A stretch of 35,596 nt of DNA from a virus. Below are positions 1-7,521 of the stretch, piece by piece. The stretch spans positions 1 through 35,596 of IMG/VR virus record IMGVR_UViG_3300009149_000131, one strand, 5' to 3'. Position 1 is the first letter of the stretch. Each line of letters opens with the position of its first letter. A program made the translations under genes and the position numbers. The notes under the pieces were generated by a model, which was not told where the DNA came from, made no database searches, and saw nothing but the letters and a program-made list of their open reading frames with translations.

Positions 1-123
1 ATTATCTTACGCTTCAGAAGGCGAACTTCCCGAAGTTGGCGAAGTGGTAATGATAGGCGAAGAAATCGCACCTGAAGGGGCTTATACTGACGAAAACGGG
101 ACAATTGTAACCGTTGCGGCTGA
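1..123. repeat. Terminal duplication, left copy
   Basis: These 123 bases are identical to 35474-35596. Both copies lie inside the same reading frame of the protease/scaffold gene. This looks like the overlap of a circular assembly rather than a biological terminal repeat. Joined, the map is about 35,473 bp. Confidence 0.95.
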
Positions 124-391
124 AGGAATCGTTGAATCGGTTGTTTTGCTCGAAGAAGAAACGATTGAAGCGTTAAAAGCAAAATTAGAAGCGCAAAGCG
201 AAGCACATTCAACGGAATTAGAAGATTTAAAAACTTCTTTTACTGAACAAATGGACGCTTTAAAAATTGAAATCGGATCTAACTTTGTACCAAAGGCAGA
301 AAAGAAAGTTTTCGCGAAAAAAATTGTTAAACCTATTTTGTCAATGACTGAAAAAGTGGCTTTAAGAAAAGCGGAATATAAAAAAAAATAA
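1..391 (+). CDS. Prohead protease/scaffold, C-terminal part (partial; 5' part is at the window end)
   Basis: This is the C-terminal fragment of the gene that begins at 34785 near the other end of the window. The window is a circular genome cut inside this gene, codons here start at base 2, and the joined protein is 359 aa. The fragment holds a small repeat-like module (GAYTDENGTIVTVAAEG) of a kind I recall from Bacteroidetes phage scaffold-type proteins. A charged helix likely to form a coiled coil follows (EEETIEALKAKLEAQSEAH), and the tail is Lys-rich, ending AEYKKK. A basic C-terminus after a coiled coil fits a scaffold that binds capsid subunits. The major capsid gene follows 65 bp downstream. 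Protease identity comes from the other fragment; the scaffold role is inferred. Confidence 0.8.
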   Translation, partial: LSYASEGELPEVGEVVMIGEEIAPEGAYTDENGTIVTVAAEGIVESVVLLEEETIEALKAKLEAQSEAHSTELEDLKTSFTEQMDALKIEIGSNFVPKAEKKVFAKKIVKPILSMTEKVALRKAEYKKK

Positions 392-456
392 ATCCAAACC
401 AGGAAATAAATAAAAAAAAGAATTAAAAATATTGTATAATTTAAAAAATAGAAAAA

Positions 457-1527
457 ATGATAATCAATCCTGGCGATTTAACGTTTAACGGCGAAGAAAT
501 AAAAGAATTAAGCGAAGCGGTTTTTGAAGCGGTTTTTAACAAACCTGAAGCAAACCTTTTTCATACCTTTGTACCTGGTATAAAAGCAAAAAAACAAATT
601 GCTTTATTAGGAAGAATCCAAGGCTTAACGGGTAAAGGGGACGGCGGTTGCGATCCAGTTTCAAACGGGGCAACGATCGGAATGTCTGAAAAATTTTGGG
701 ATCCCGCTACGGTTTCCAATAGAGAATCCGAATGTTGGGACAACCTGAAAGAATCATTTTTTATCTACGGTACAAAATGCGGAATTGCGCAGGCAGATTT
801 AACGGGGACGGATTTTTGGGCGTTCTTAATGGAAAGAATGGCGGACACTTTGATTGAAGAATATTATCGAATTGTTTGGTTTAGCGATCTTGCGGCTGCG
901 GTCGTTCCTGGTGGAAATTTAACTTTGGGAACTGATCCTTTGTATTTTAATAAAATCGAAGGTTTTTGGAAACAATTATTTGCAATCGTTACTTTAGACG
1001 CGAATCGCAGAACGTTAGGTTTAGATTCAAGAAACGGGCAGGCTTCTTTTGCAACGCAAGAATTTGACGCAACCGATACGACTAATTTAGTTGTAACGAA
1101 TACGCTTCAAAATATGCGATACGGTTCAGATTACAGATTAAGAGGAAAAGCGGATTTACAATATATTGTTACGCAATCGGTTGCGGATCAATACGAAAAA
1201 GAGTTGACGGCTTGCCAAAAACCTTATTCGACTGAACGATTAGAAAACGGAATGACGGTTTTAAAATCGGGCGGGATTGACGTTATATCTTTCCAATTTT
1301 GGGATCGAATTATTAGAACTTACGAAAACGACGGGGTTGTTTGGTTCTTACCGCATAGGGCTTTATTAACGGTCAAAGAAAATACGCAAATCGGAACCTG
1401 CGAGGAAGCGAACCTTTCGGAAATGGCAACGATTTACGATCCGATTAAAAAGTTTATGCATTTAGATACTGGATATAATATCGACGCAAAAGTTATCGAA
1501 GATTATTTGGTTCAAGTTGCTTACTAA
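457..1527 (+). CDS. Major capsid protein
   Basis: At 356 aa this is the best major capsid candidate: it lies directly after the protease/scaffold gene, the canonical position, and has the size of an HK97-fold capsid subunit. The N-terminus is charged and helical (EEIKELSEAVFEAVF). The middle is rich in aromatic residues and small loops, and the C-terminal half contains YIVTQSVADQYEKEL and VWFLPHRALLTVKEN, the style of capsid P/E-domain strands. It has four or more cysteines. The start follows an A-rich stretch (atagaaaaaATG). A GGGG/CCCC hairpin follows the stop, which could stabilise an abundant message. The call rests on position, size and composition; I see no single diagnostic motif. Confidence 0.8.
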   Translation: MIINPGDLTFNGEEIKELSEAVFEAVFNKPEANLFHTFVPGIKAKKQIALLGRIQGLTGKGDGGCDPVSNGATIGMSEKFWDPATVSNRESECWDNLKESFFIYGTKCGIAQADLTGTDFWAFLMERMADTLIEEYYRIVWFSDLAAAVVPGGNLTLGTDPLYFNKIEGFWKQLFAIVTLDANRRTLGLDSRNGQASFATQEFDATDTTNLVVTNTLQNMRYGSDYRLRGKADLQYIVTQSVADQYEKELTACQKPYSTERLENGMTVLKSGGIDVISFQFWDRIIRTYENDGVVWFLPHRALLTVKENTQIGTCEEANLSEMATIYDPIKKFMHLDTGYNIDAKVIEDYLVQVAY

Positions 1528-1550
1528 GTAAGGACAAAAAAGAAAATATA

Positions 1551-1567
1551 GGGGCGTAAAAAACCCC
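1551..1567 (+). other. Small intercistronic G:C hairpin after the capsid gene
   Basis: GGGG (1551-1554) and CCCC (1564-1567) are separated by nine bases, 24 bases after the capsid stop codon and before the next gene. The following bases are only weakly T-rich (ttcttt), so a partial terminator or an mRNA 3'-end stabiliser is more likely than a full stop. Similar hairpins follow the first gene of five early operons. Confidence 0.45.
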
Positions 1568-1596
1568 TTCTTTAAAAATATTTAAAAAAAAAGATT

Positions 1597-2193
1597 ATGA
1601 TTATTTTAATGGCTACAATTTGCGGAAAGATAACGCAAGGGTTCGACATTGATTGCGACAACCCGCTTCAGGCAGGCGCCGAAGATACGTTGATTTTAAT
1701 TAATCGGGACGACTGGTTGGCTGCTGCAATTACTTTAAATGTAGGTAACCCGCAAATAATCGAAGACGTTGTTCTTCCTGGACTTACGGTTGCGTACGCT
1801 TACGAAGGAAAAAATAATTCGATTGCACCGAAATACGAATTTATTAAGCAAACATACGCGGAAGTTTATAACCACGAAATCAATTTTAAAGTTTTCAACG
1901 TTAACCCTGACGCAAAAAAAGAACTCGAAGCAATGGCGAAAGGTTCAATGGTTGCAATTATTAATAATAAATTTAAAGGGTTAAACGGAAACGCGGCTTA
2001 CGAAGTTTACGGCGCAGACGCGGGATTGATTATTTCCCAAAATTTAAGGGACGTAATTAACCAGGAAAACCAGGGCGCATTCGATGTAATTTTAAAATCG
2101 GACGAAAACGCACCCGAACCGCATATGCCTAAAACGTTTTTTAATACCGATTTAGCAACGACAAAGGGAATAGTTGACGGATTGTTAGTCTAA
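1597..2193 (+). CDS. Virion structural protein, probable major tail tube or decoration protein
   Basis: The protein has 198 aa from this ATG; an in-frame ATG four codons later (MATICGK) is equally plausible. It lies between the capsid gene and a strong terminator, so it shares the capsid transcript and is probably abundant. The sequence is beta-rich. The C-terminal part (AAYEVYGADAGLIIS, then GAFDVILKSDENAPEPH) resembles tail-tube-like proteins of Bacteroidetes phages as I remember them. A head decoration protein or minor capsid component is the main alternative. There is no signal peptide or membrane segment. Confidence 0.5.
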   Translation: MIILMATICGKITQGFDIDCDNPLQAGAEDTLILINRDDWLAAAITLNVGNPQIIEDVVLPGLTVAYAYEGKNNSIAPKYEFIKQTYAEVYNHEINFKVFNVNPDAKKELEAMAKGSMVAIINNKFKGLNGNAAYEVYGADAGLIISQNLRDVINQENQGAFDVILKSDENAPEPHMPKTFFNTDLATTKGIVDGLLV

Positions 2194-2220
2194 AATAAAT
2201 TAGATCAAATAACTATATTT

Positions 2221-2256
2221 AAAAAGCGCAATCGAATTATTTTGATTGCGCTTTTT
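2221..2256. terminator. Strong intrinsic terminator, possibly bidirectional
   Basis: A 13-bp perfect stem (aaaaagcgcaatc at 2221-2233 with its complement at 2244-2256) surrounds a 10-base loop and ends in a run of eight T. A-run and T-run on opposite sides would let it work on both strands. It closes the protease-capsid-tube segment 28 bases after the stop codon. Confidence 0.92.
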
Positions 2257-2269
2257 TTTATTACATTTG
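2241..2269 (+). promoter_or_regulatory. Bacteroidetes-type promoter overlapping the terminator
   Basis: TTTG (2241-2244), 17 bp, then TACATTTG (2262-2269) fits the Bacteroidetes consensus TTTG-N17-23-TAnnTTTG exactly. The upstream box lies in the terminator hairpin. The -7 box ends only four bases before the ATG at 2274, so the transcript would have little or no 5' leader. Confidence 0.65.
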
Positions 2270-2273
2270 TTTT

Positions 2274-2900
2274 ATGGAATTGAAGGATCAAATCAAATTA
2301 TTACTTTCGTACAAACCAACGAAGCAAATTTGGAAAAACGATCACAATTCGCAGGAATGGAAATTGGCGAATGACGTTGCTTCGGTTATAATGAAGCAGG
2401 GTTTAAATCGAACTAAAAATTGCGGTTGTTTAACCGATCTTTTTATTATGTTAGAATCTTTAAGCGAATCAAAAATTAAACTAAAACAATTACAAATGGA
2501 AAATGAATTTGAATTAAAGCCAGGTATTTTATTATTTATTAACGGAACCCATTATTCAAACGCGAATATTACGGACGTTATTTCAATTGAAATTTTAACG
2601 AAATTCCCAATTAAAATAAAAGACTTTGTTCGTTACCCGAAGAATTGGAAAGATCTTTGCGTTTCTGAAGCACCAAAAGAAAAGAATAAAGCGGCAAAAG
2701 CGGAAGTAAAAGCGGAAGCAAAAGCGGAAGTAACGGGGATCGATTACGAAGCCGAATTAAGGGGTTTAAATGACGATGTTAAACTTCGCGACCTTTGCAC
2801 TAATTTAGCCGAACAAACGGAAGGATTAGGCAAATTAAACCACAAAGCGGGAACGGAAAAAATGATTGAATACCTTTTGAAAAATAAAGTAAACGGATAA
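2274..2900 (+). CDS. Unknown protein upstream of portal
   Basis: The protein has 208 aa and no family I can name. The N-terminal ~140 residues look globular (contains NCGCLTDLF). A low-complexity Lys/Ala/Glu linker follows at about 141-157 (KAEVKAEAKAEV). The last ~50 residues form a compact helical module (DDVKLRDLCTNLAEQTEGL) whose layout recalls small SAP/HeH-type nucleic-acid-binding domains, though that is only an impression. It is the first gene of the portal transcript, starting just after a terminator and promoter and ending 4 bp before the portal start. A head-assembly or packaging-related role is inferred from position only. Confidence 0.7.
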   Translation: MELKDQIKLLLSYKPTKQIWKNDHNSQEWKLANDVASVIMKQGLNRTKNCGCLTDLFIMLESLSESKIKLKQLQMENEFELKPGILLFINGTHYSNANITDVISIEILTKFPIKIKDFVRYPKNWKDLCVSEAPKEKNKAAKAEVKAEAKAEVTGIDYEAELRGLNDDVKLRDLCTNLAEQTEGLGKLNHKAGTEKMIEYLLKNKVNG

Positions 2901-2904
2901 TTAA

Positions 2905-4164
2905 ATGAAGGCGACAATTACAGATATTGAAAAACGAATTGTTACCCCCGTTAATAAAACGGAAGGAATTATTAATTACGATATTGACAACGCTTATCCG
3001 CAAAGGATAAACACAATAATTAATTCTTCAGGAACGGGGACGCTTTGCACTTCTTTATTTGGAAAGTTTTTATACGGGGGCGGATTTCTTCAGGAAGCAT
3101 TAGCGAAAACAATTGTAAGCCCTTCAAATAAATTACGGGCAAATAAATTACTTTTCAAAACTGGAAAAGCGATTTCAAAATTTAACGGCTTCGCGATTCA
3201 CGTTAATTATAACGCCCTTTATCAAAAAACTTCGCTTAATTATATTCCTTTCCAGGATTGCAGATTTACAACTTCCGATTCGAAGGAATATCCGAATATG
3301 ATCGCCATTTATAACGACTGGGATAAAACGAAATTCCCAAAGGTTAAAAAAGAAAACATTGATTATATTAATTTTTACGATCCCGATCCCGAAGTTATTC
3401 AGGCGGAAGTCGAAGCCGCGGGCGGTTGGGATAAATATAACGGGCAGGTTTATTATTGGTCGGTTGACGGGTTGGAATATCCTTTGGCGCCTTCCGATTC
3501 AGTTTTAGAAGACGTTCAAACGGATTCGCACGCTAAAATTTTTAAATTTAGAAATATTACTACTAATTTTATGGCTTCGCATATCCTGGAAACGGGGGAA
3601 TTCGAAGATTCCGCGGCAAAAGAAGAATTTTTGGAAGATATTAATACTTTCCAGGGTTCGGACGACGCTTCGAAAATCTTATTACTGGAAAAATCAACGG
3701 ACGAAAGTTCGTTTGTTTTAACGAAAGTTGACATTCAGGACATTGATAAACTTTATCAATTCACGGAAGAATCGGTTCGCGATAATATTATTCGAAATTA
3801 TTTAATTCCTTCAGTTTTATTATTGGCAACGCCTGGGAAATTAGGAACGGCAAGCGAAATAAAAGACGCAACGGCTTTTTACAATGGAGTAACGGAAGAT
3901 TATCGAAATATAATTGAAGAATCTTTTTCAGAATTATTTAATAATTCAGTTTTTAAAGTTGAACCCGATTTCGATATTATACCAGTAAGCGCGAAAACGG
4001 TTGAACCAAAAGATACAACGGAAGGAAAAAAGGAAATTGTCGCGTTGCTAACTAACGAAGCGATAGCGGATCCAAAGAAAAAAATAATTCTTCAGGTAAT
4101 TTATAATTACTCAAAAGAAGAAACGGACGAATTAATTCAAACCGAAGATTTAATTGTAAAATAA
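2905..4164 (+). CDS. Portal protein
   Basis: At 419 aa this is the likely portal, the dodecameric ring at the capsid vertex through which DNA is packaged and to which the tail attaches. Portal-like features are the early region INYDIDNAYPQRINTI and SGTGTLCTSLFGKFLYGGG (N-terminal helices). The middle beta-rich clip/wing carries FQDCRFTTSDSKEYPNM. The late helical stretch LYQFTEESVRDNIIRNYLIP is followed by the loop LLATPGKLGTASEIKDA, typical of the region before the crown/stem helix in Bacteroidetes phage portals. It overlaps the next gene by one base, as expected for co-translated portal and connector. The C-terminal helix is charged. Confidence 0.82.
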   Translation: MKATITDIEKRIVTPVNKTEGIINYDIDNAYPQRINTIINSSGTGTLCTSLFGKFLYGGGFLQEALAKTIVSPSNKLRANKLLFKTGKAISKFNGFAIHVNYNALYQKTSLNYIPFQDCRFTTSDSKEYPNMIAIYNDWDKTKFPKVKKENIDYINFYDPDPEVIQAEVEAAGGWDKYNGQVYYWSVDGLEYPLAPSDSVLEDVQTDSHAKIFKFRNITTNFMASHILETGEFEDSAAKEEFLEDINTFQGSDDASKILLLEKSTDESSFVLTKVDIQDIDKLYQFTEESVRDNIIRNYLIPSVLLLATPGKLGTASEIKDATAFYNGVTEDYRNIIEESFSELFNNSVFKVEPDFDIIPVSAKTVEPKDTTEGKKEIVALLTNEAIADPKKKIILQVIYNYSKEETDELIQTEDLIVK

Positions 4165-4760
4165 TGTTTGATAATAATTTAATAACGATTTTAGATATTC
4201 AGGAATTCAAACCGATTTCCAAAAATACAGACACGCAAAAAAAATTAGATCCGTTTATTCAGGAAGCGCAGGAATTCGATCTTCGCCCTTTTATGGGGGA
4301 CGAATTTTATTTGAAATTAATCGCGGAATTTAAAACGTTACCGATCCCGTTTCCTGATACTAATTATTCGGATTTATTTAACGGTTCAATTTGGACGAAG
4401 AACGGAAGGACTTACGAAAACCCAGGAATAAAGGCGGTAATTGTTTATTATTCTTACGCGCGTTATATTAACAAGGCAAACACGAATTCAACGGCGTTCG
4501 GTATGGTTGGGAAAAACAATCCCGATTCAACCCCGATAACAGACAAAACAATTAACCGATTAGTTGCGCAGGCAATGAACGGGGCGAAGGCTTATTTAAA
4601 CCGCGTTGAATATTTTATTCAATGTAATAAAGATTTATTTCCTGAATACGATTGCGGGATTGATTTACAAAAATCAGGATCAATTCGAATTTCGGGCGCA
4701 GGCGGAAACGGAAGCAAAAGAAGGAAGTTTGATCCAGTTACAAAAACATATTATTATTAA
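4164..4760 (+). CDS. Head-tail connector (adaptor) protein
   Basis: The protein has 198 aa and starts inside the portal stop codon (TAATG). The N-terminus (LDIQEFKPISKNTDTQKKLDP, continuing with FIQEAQEFDLRPFMGDEFY in the next residues) matches the pattern of small helical gp6-like adaptors in Bacteroidetes phages, the DUF6712-type family as I recall it. Helices with YYSYARYINKAN and a long charged helix (INRLVAQAMNGAKAYLNR) support an alpha-helical adaptor. The C-terminus is Gly/Lys-rich, then TKTYYY. Position directly after the portal supports assembly onto the portal ring. Confidence 0.65.
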   Translation: MFDNNLITILDIQEFKPISKNTDTQKKLDPFIQEAQEFDLRPFMGDEFYLKLIAEFKTLPIPFPDTNYSDLFNGSIWTKNGRTYENPGIKAVIVYYSYARYINKANTNSTAFGMVGKNNPDSTPITDKTINRLVAQAMNGAKAYLNRVEYFIQCNKDLFPEYDCGIDLQKSGSIRISGAGGNGSKRRKFDPVTKTYYY

Positions 4761-4763
4761 AAA

Positions 4764-5504
4764 ATGGGAAAAGAAGATATACTTTTAAGGGAATTAGTTA
4801 ACGTACCTTTAACAACCAAAGGAAGCGAATTTTTGTTTTCAGATTTAGACGAAAATTTTATTACAATTTATAATCAATTTGTTGCGTTGTCGCAATCTTC
4901 CCAGGTTCCCGCGTATGACAATGCGATTACATACATTCAGGGGAAATATGTTTCTTTTAATTCCCAATTATGGAAAATGATTAATATAATTCCGCAAATT
5001 AATATAACGCCAGGAACGGATCCTTTAACCTGGTTCGCCGTTTACGCTTCCGATATGGTTCAAGCGCCTTTAATTAATGGGGCAAAAATATACGAATTCG
5101 AAAAATTAATTTTATCCGCGGACGTTTTAACAATGGGGGTAACTGACACGCTTATTGAGATTTTGCCCGCGTTGGGGGTTGGATTAGCGCCGCAATTTTT
5201 AGGCGGAACGGTAACGGTTCAAAATGTCGGGGGGTTTCCTTACGACATTAATACTTCAATACATATCGCGCCCGCAAATTTTGATTTAGCCGCAGGGCGA
5301 AGGGCGTTTGAATTAATTAATATATTGCAGGCGACAACCTTTCAATCAATGGCGTTCACGCCTTCGGTAATTGCTTATTCCCCCGCGGTCGATCAGTTAC
5401 CAACAAATACCCCGATAATGGCAGGCGTTGCGGGCGGGAATCCTTCGGGCGGAAGTTCAGATATTTTAATAAAAGGAACTTATAAAATTTTAGATTTTAA
5501 TTAA
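4764..5504 (+). CDS. Fibre-like virion protein with a carbohydrate-binding-like module
   Basis: The protein has 246 aa. Residues 14-40 (VPLTTKGSEFLFSDLDENFI) have the sequence style seen at the N-terminus of phage fibre and appendage proteins. Residues 51-91 (YDNAITYIQGKYVSFNSQ, then LWKMI, PGTDPLTW) follow the spacing of small chitin/cellulose-binding type 5/12 modules: aromatic, G-x-Y-V, W, P-G-x-x-P-x-x-W. The remainder is beta-rich and Gly/Pro-rich at the end. It sits between connector and holin-like genes, which would suit a head or neck fibre binding surface polysaccharide. The role is inferred; no catalytic motif is visible. Confidence 0.6.
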   Translation: MGKEDILLRELVNVPLTTKGSEFLFSDLDENFITIYNQFVALSQSSQVPAYDNAITYIQGKYVSFNSQLWKMINIIPQINITPGTDPLTWFAVYASDMVQAPLINGAKIYEFEKLILSADVLTMGVTDTLIEILPALGVGLAPQFLGGTVTVQNVGGFPYDINTSIHIAPANFDLAAGRRAFELINILQATTFQSMAFTPSVIAYSPAVDQLPTNTPIMAGVAGGNPSGGSSDILIKGTYKILDFN

Positions 5505-5505
5505 T

Positions 5506-5736
5506 ATGCCGAAAAGATTTTTTAATACTGAAACCCTGGAAAATATAGGGGCTTTTATTTCGGGGGATTTACTCGCGACAATAGTTGCGTTCAATCTTTT
5601 AACAGACGTCGGAAAACCGATTTTTATTGCGGTAATTACTGGGATCCTGGGGGGGTTTTGCGCTTTGTTGGGGAAAGATTTTTATAAATATTTAAAAAAA
5701 AGGTTTATTAATAATGACGGAAGCCAGGCAAAATAA
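5506..5736 (+). CDS. Small membrane protein, holin candidate
   Basis: The protein has 76 aa. Residues about 15-32 are moderately hydrophobic (FISGDLLATIVAFNLL) and 37-55 form a clear membrane segment (KPIFIAVITGILGGFCALLG). A basic tail follows (KDFYKYLKKRFINNDG). Size, two hydrophobic segments, charged C-terminus, and location two genes before the endolysin fit a holin. It overlaps the next gene by 23 bp. The 91-aa protein at 34456 is a competing holin candidate. Confidence 0.6.
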   Translation: MPKRFFNTETLENIGAFISGDLLATIVAFNLLTDVGKPIFIAVITGILGGFCALLGKDFYKYLKKRFINNDGSQAK

Positions 5737-6214
5737 AATAAATGATTTTTTAAATTCCCTGAAAGGAAAAATAATCGGGGCGTTAACGGGTTTAATTGTT
5801 TTATTTTTAGTTGCAAAATGGGACGCGATCCTGGCAACCTTTGACAAAGGGCAGGCAATCGAAAATCAAATTTCATTCAATAGTAATTTAAAAACCGCAT
5901 TTAATAACGATTCGGTTGTTTCCGCTTTAATGGCAAATGAAAAATTCGTTCAAATATTATTTCAATCCCCAACGGTTCAAAAGCATATTGAAGAAATCGG
6001 CGAAGAAATACATAACAAAATCGTTGTTGACGTTACAAAAAACGATTCAAATAAAGTTTCAATGCGGGCGTTTGTAGGTATGGGGGCGGGCGTTCGGGAC
6101 GAAGAAGTTCTTCCGATACTTACGGAAATTGTCAAAGCCTGGGACGAAGGCAAAATTATTACTGAAAAAGATATTGAAGGAATCGTTAAAAAAGCCAGGA
6201 CGGCAAAATTTTAA
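5714..6214 (+). CDS. Single-pass membrane protein in the lysis region
   Basis: The protein has 166 aa. It has a short basic N-terminus, one membrane segment at about 19-36 (KIIGALTGLIVLFLVAKW), then a mostly helical soluble domain of about 125 residues. This N-in topology would place the soluble part in the periplasm. The start overlaps the upstream holin-like gene and the stop is 9 bp before the endolysin, so it is part of the lysis operon. It could modulate the holin or act in lysis control; I recognise no family. Confidence 0.65.
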   Translation: MTEARQNKINDFLNSLKGKIIGALTGLIVLFLVAKWDAILATFDKGQAIENQISFNSNLKTAFNNDSVVSALMANEKFVQILFQSPTVQKHIEEIGEEIHNKIVVDVTKNDSNKVSMRAFVGMGAGVRDEEVLPILTEIVKAWDEGKIITEKDIEGIVKKARTAKF

Positions 6215-6223
6215 AAAAACATT

Positions 6224-6694
6224 ATGAAACTATCGGAAAATTTATTATTAAGCGAAGTAATAAAATCGAACACCGCAACGCAAAAGCGAATTAACAACGC
6301 GCCAACGGACGAACACCTGAAGAACCTTAAAACGGTTGCGAAGTTTATTTTTCAACCGTTACGCGACGCCCTGGGGGCAATTTCGATTTCTTCAGGTTAC
6401 CGATCTAAAAAACTAAATTCAGCAATCGGGGGAAGTAGATCTTCGCAGCATTGCAAAGGCGAAGCCCTGGATTTAGACAACGATCACAAAGAAGGACGCG
6501 CAACGAATCGCGAAATATTTTTTTACATAAAAAATAATTTACCGTTCGACCAATTAATTTGGGAATTCGGAAACGATAATAAACCCGACTGGGTTCACGT
6601 TAGTTATAACACGAAGGGAAAACAACGCGGGATTATTCTTCGGGCGGTTCCTGGTAAATGGGGGACGAATTACATTCCTTATAAATATAAATGA
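6224..6694 (+). CDS. Endolysin, M15-type D-Ala-D-Ala/L-Ala-D-Glu peptidase
   Basis: At 156 aa this is a compact peptidase M15 domain (VanY/Ply-like), a zinc enzyme that cuts peptide stems of peptidoglycan. The signature ISISSGYRSKKLNSAIGGS (about 53-71) is followed by SQHCKGEALDLD, giving zinc ligands His76 and Asp83. DWVHVSY near residue 125 supplies the third ligand, His125. There is no signal peptide, so release needs a holin. Its stop overlaps the spanin start by four bases (ATGA). The whole length is the catalytic domain; there is no separate wall-binding module. Confidence 0.9.
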   Translation: MKLSENLLLSEVIKSNTATQKRINNAPTDEHLKNLKTVAKFIFQPLRDALGAISISSGYRSKKLNSAIGGSRSSQHCKGEALDLDNDHKEGRATNREIFFYIKNNLPFDQLIWEFGNDNKPDWVHVSYNTKGKQRGIILRAVPGKWGTNYIPYKYK

Positions 6695-7263
6695 AAAATT
6701 TAATTATAATCTTCCTGGCGATTTCTTTTATTTCCTGCAATCCTTTTATTACAAAAGATCTTCGAAGGAAAAATAAATGCAATAGAAAACTTCAAAGGGT
6801 TGTTAATAAATGCCCTGAACTTTTAAGCAACGATACGATTCGCGACACGGTTTCAATTTTGGTTCCTGAAGTAAGGATTGATTCGTTTATTACGATCGTA
6901 AAGGACACCGCGGAAATTGATTCCCTGGTTTCTTTGATCCAGGATCCAGGCGTTCAGGAAATTATTAAACAATATATTTACAGATACAAACCTTTTAACG
7001 ATACTATAACGCAAATAATAGACGGTTATACGTTCCGATTTTATGTCGAAGGGCAAAATATACGTTACGAAGTAGATAAGCCCGCAGAACTCATTAAAAA
7101 GCCAATTGAAGTAATTATTCCAATTGTTAAACCCGTTGAATTAACAACGATCGAAAAAGCCCTGGATTTCTTTTCCCGTTTTTGGTGGTGGTTTGTTATT
7201 GGTTTAATCTTTTTTATCCTGATCCGAATATTCGGAAAAACAATTAAAAATTTACTTTTATAA
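6691..7263 (+). CDS. Unimolecular spanin (u-spanin)
   Basis: The protein has 190 aa with the two anchors that define u-spanins. At the N-terminus is a lipoprotein signal peptide with lipobox-like FISC at Cys16. At the C-terminus is a Trp-rich membrane segment at about 163-180 (FWWWFVIGLIFFILIRIF) with a basic tail. Between them lie about 145 periplasmic residues, including a Pro/Ile/Val-rich stretch (KKPIEVIIPIVKPVE). This would link outer and inner membranes and fuse them in the last step of Gram-negative lysis, as described for phage T1 gp11. It overlaps the endolysin gene by 4 bp. It is the last late gene before repeat array A. Confidence 0.8.
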   Translation: MKNLIIIFLAISFISCNPFITKDLRRKNKCNRKLQRVVNKCPELLSNDTIRDTVSILVPEVRIDSFITIVKDTAEIDSLVSLIQDPGVQEIIKQYIYRYKPFNDTITQIIDGYTFRFYVEGQNIRYEVDKPAELIKKPIEVIIPIVKPVELTTIEKALDFFSRFWWWFVIGLIFFILIRIFGKTIKNLLL

Positions 7264-7270
7264 ATTCAAT

Positions 7271-7490
7271 CGTTGACACGTTTTGAACTTTACCGAAAAC
7301 GAACTTCCTTCAAAGTTGTTCGTTGTTCGGTTTTAAACTTCGCCGAAAAACTACTTTGCGCAAAATCAATCGTTGATCGGTTTTTGATTCGGTCGTTTTT
7401 GAACTTCTTAAAAAATCAATCGTTGCCCGTTTTTTTCTTTGATCGTTTTTGAACTTCCTTAAAAATCAATCCTTCGCCAATATTCCAGGC
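7271..7490 (+). repeat. Array A: 50-bp-period tandem repeats
   Basis: Four imperfect 50-bp units start at 7271, 7321, 7371 and 7421, with a degenerate fifth at 7471. Each begins cgttg, continues with a t-rich ggtttt block and gaactt, and most end aaaatcaat. Unit junctions carry dyads such as ATCAA-TCG-TTGAT (7366-7378). The 50-bp period is not a multiple of three and stops occur in all frames, so it is not coding. The reverse complement of unit 7321-7370 matches 19274-19323 in array B at roughly four of five positions. It fills the gap between the last late gene and the first early promoter. Confidence 0.9.
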
Positions 7491-7521
7491 AATCAAAAAT
7501 ATTTCTTTTAAAATTATTCTT

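Noticed and set aside
1-123. Physical direct terminal repeats of the virion DNA
   Set aside because: Ends fall inside a coding sequence and the repeat has read-overlap or k-mer-like length; an assembly overlap explains it better, though only read data can prove it.
44-391. Independent 115-aa gene starting at ATG 44
   Set aside because: The frame is open upstream to base 2 and continues from the protease gene at the window end; the ATG is internal.
7271-7490. CRISPR array (regular repeats)
   Set aside because: No constant repeat separated by unique spacers; the whole 50-bp unit is one diverging repeat, and no cas genes are present.
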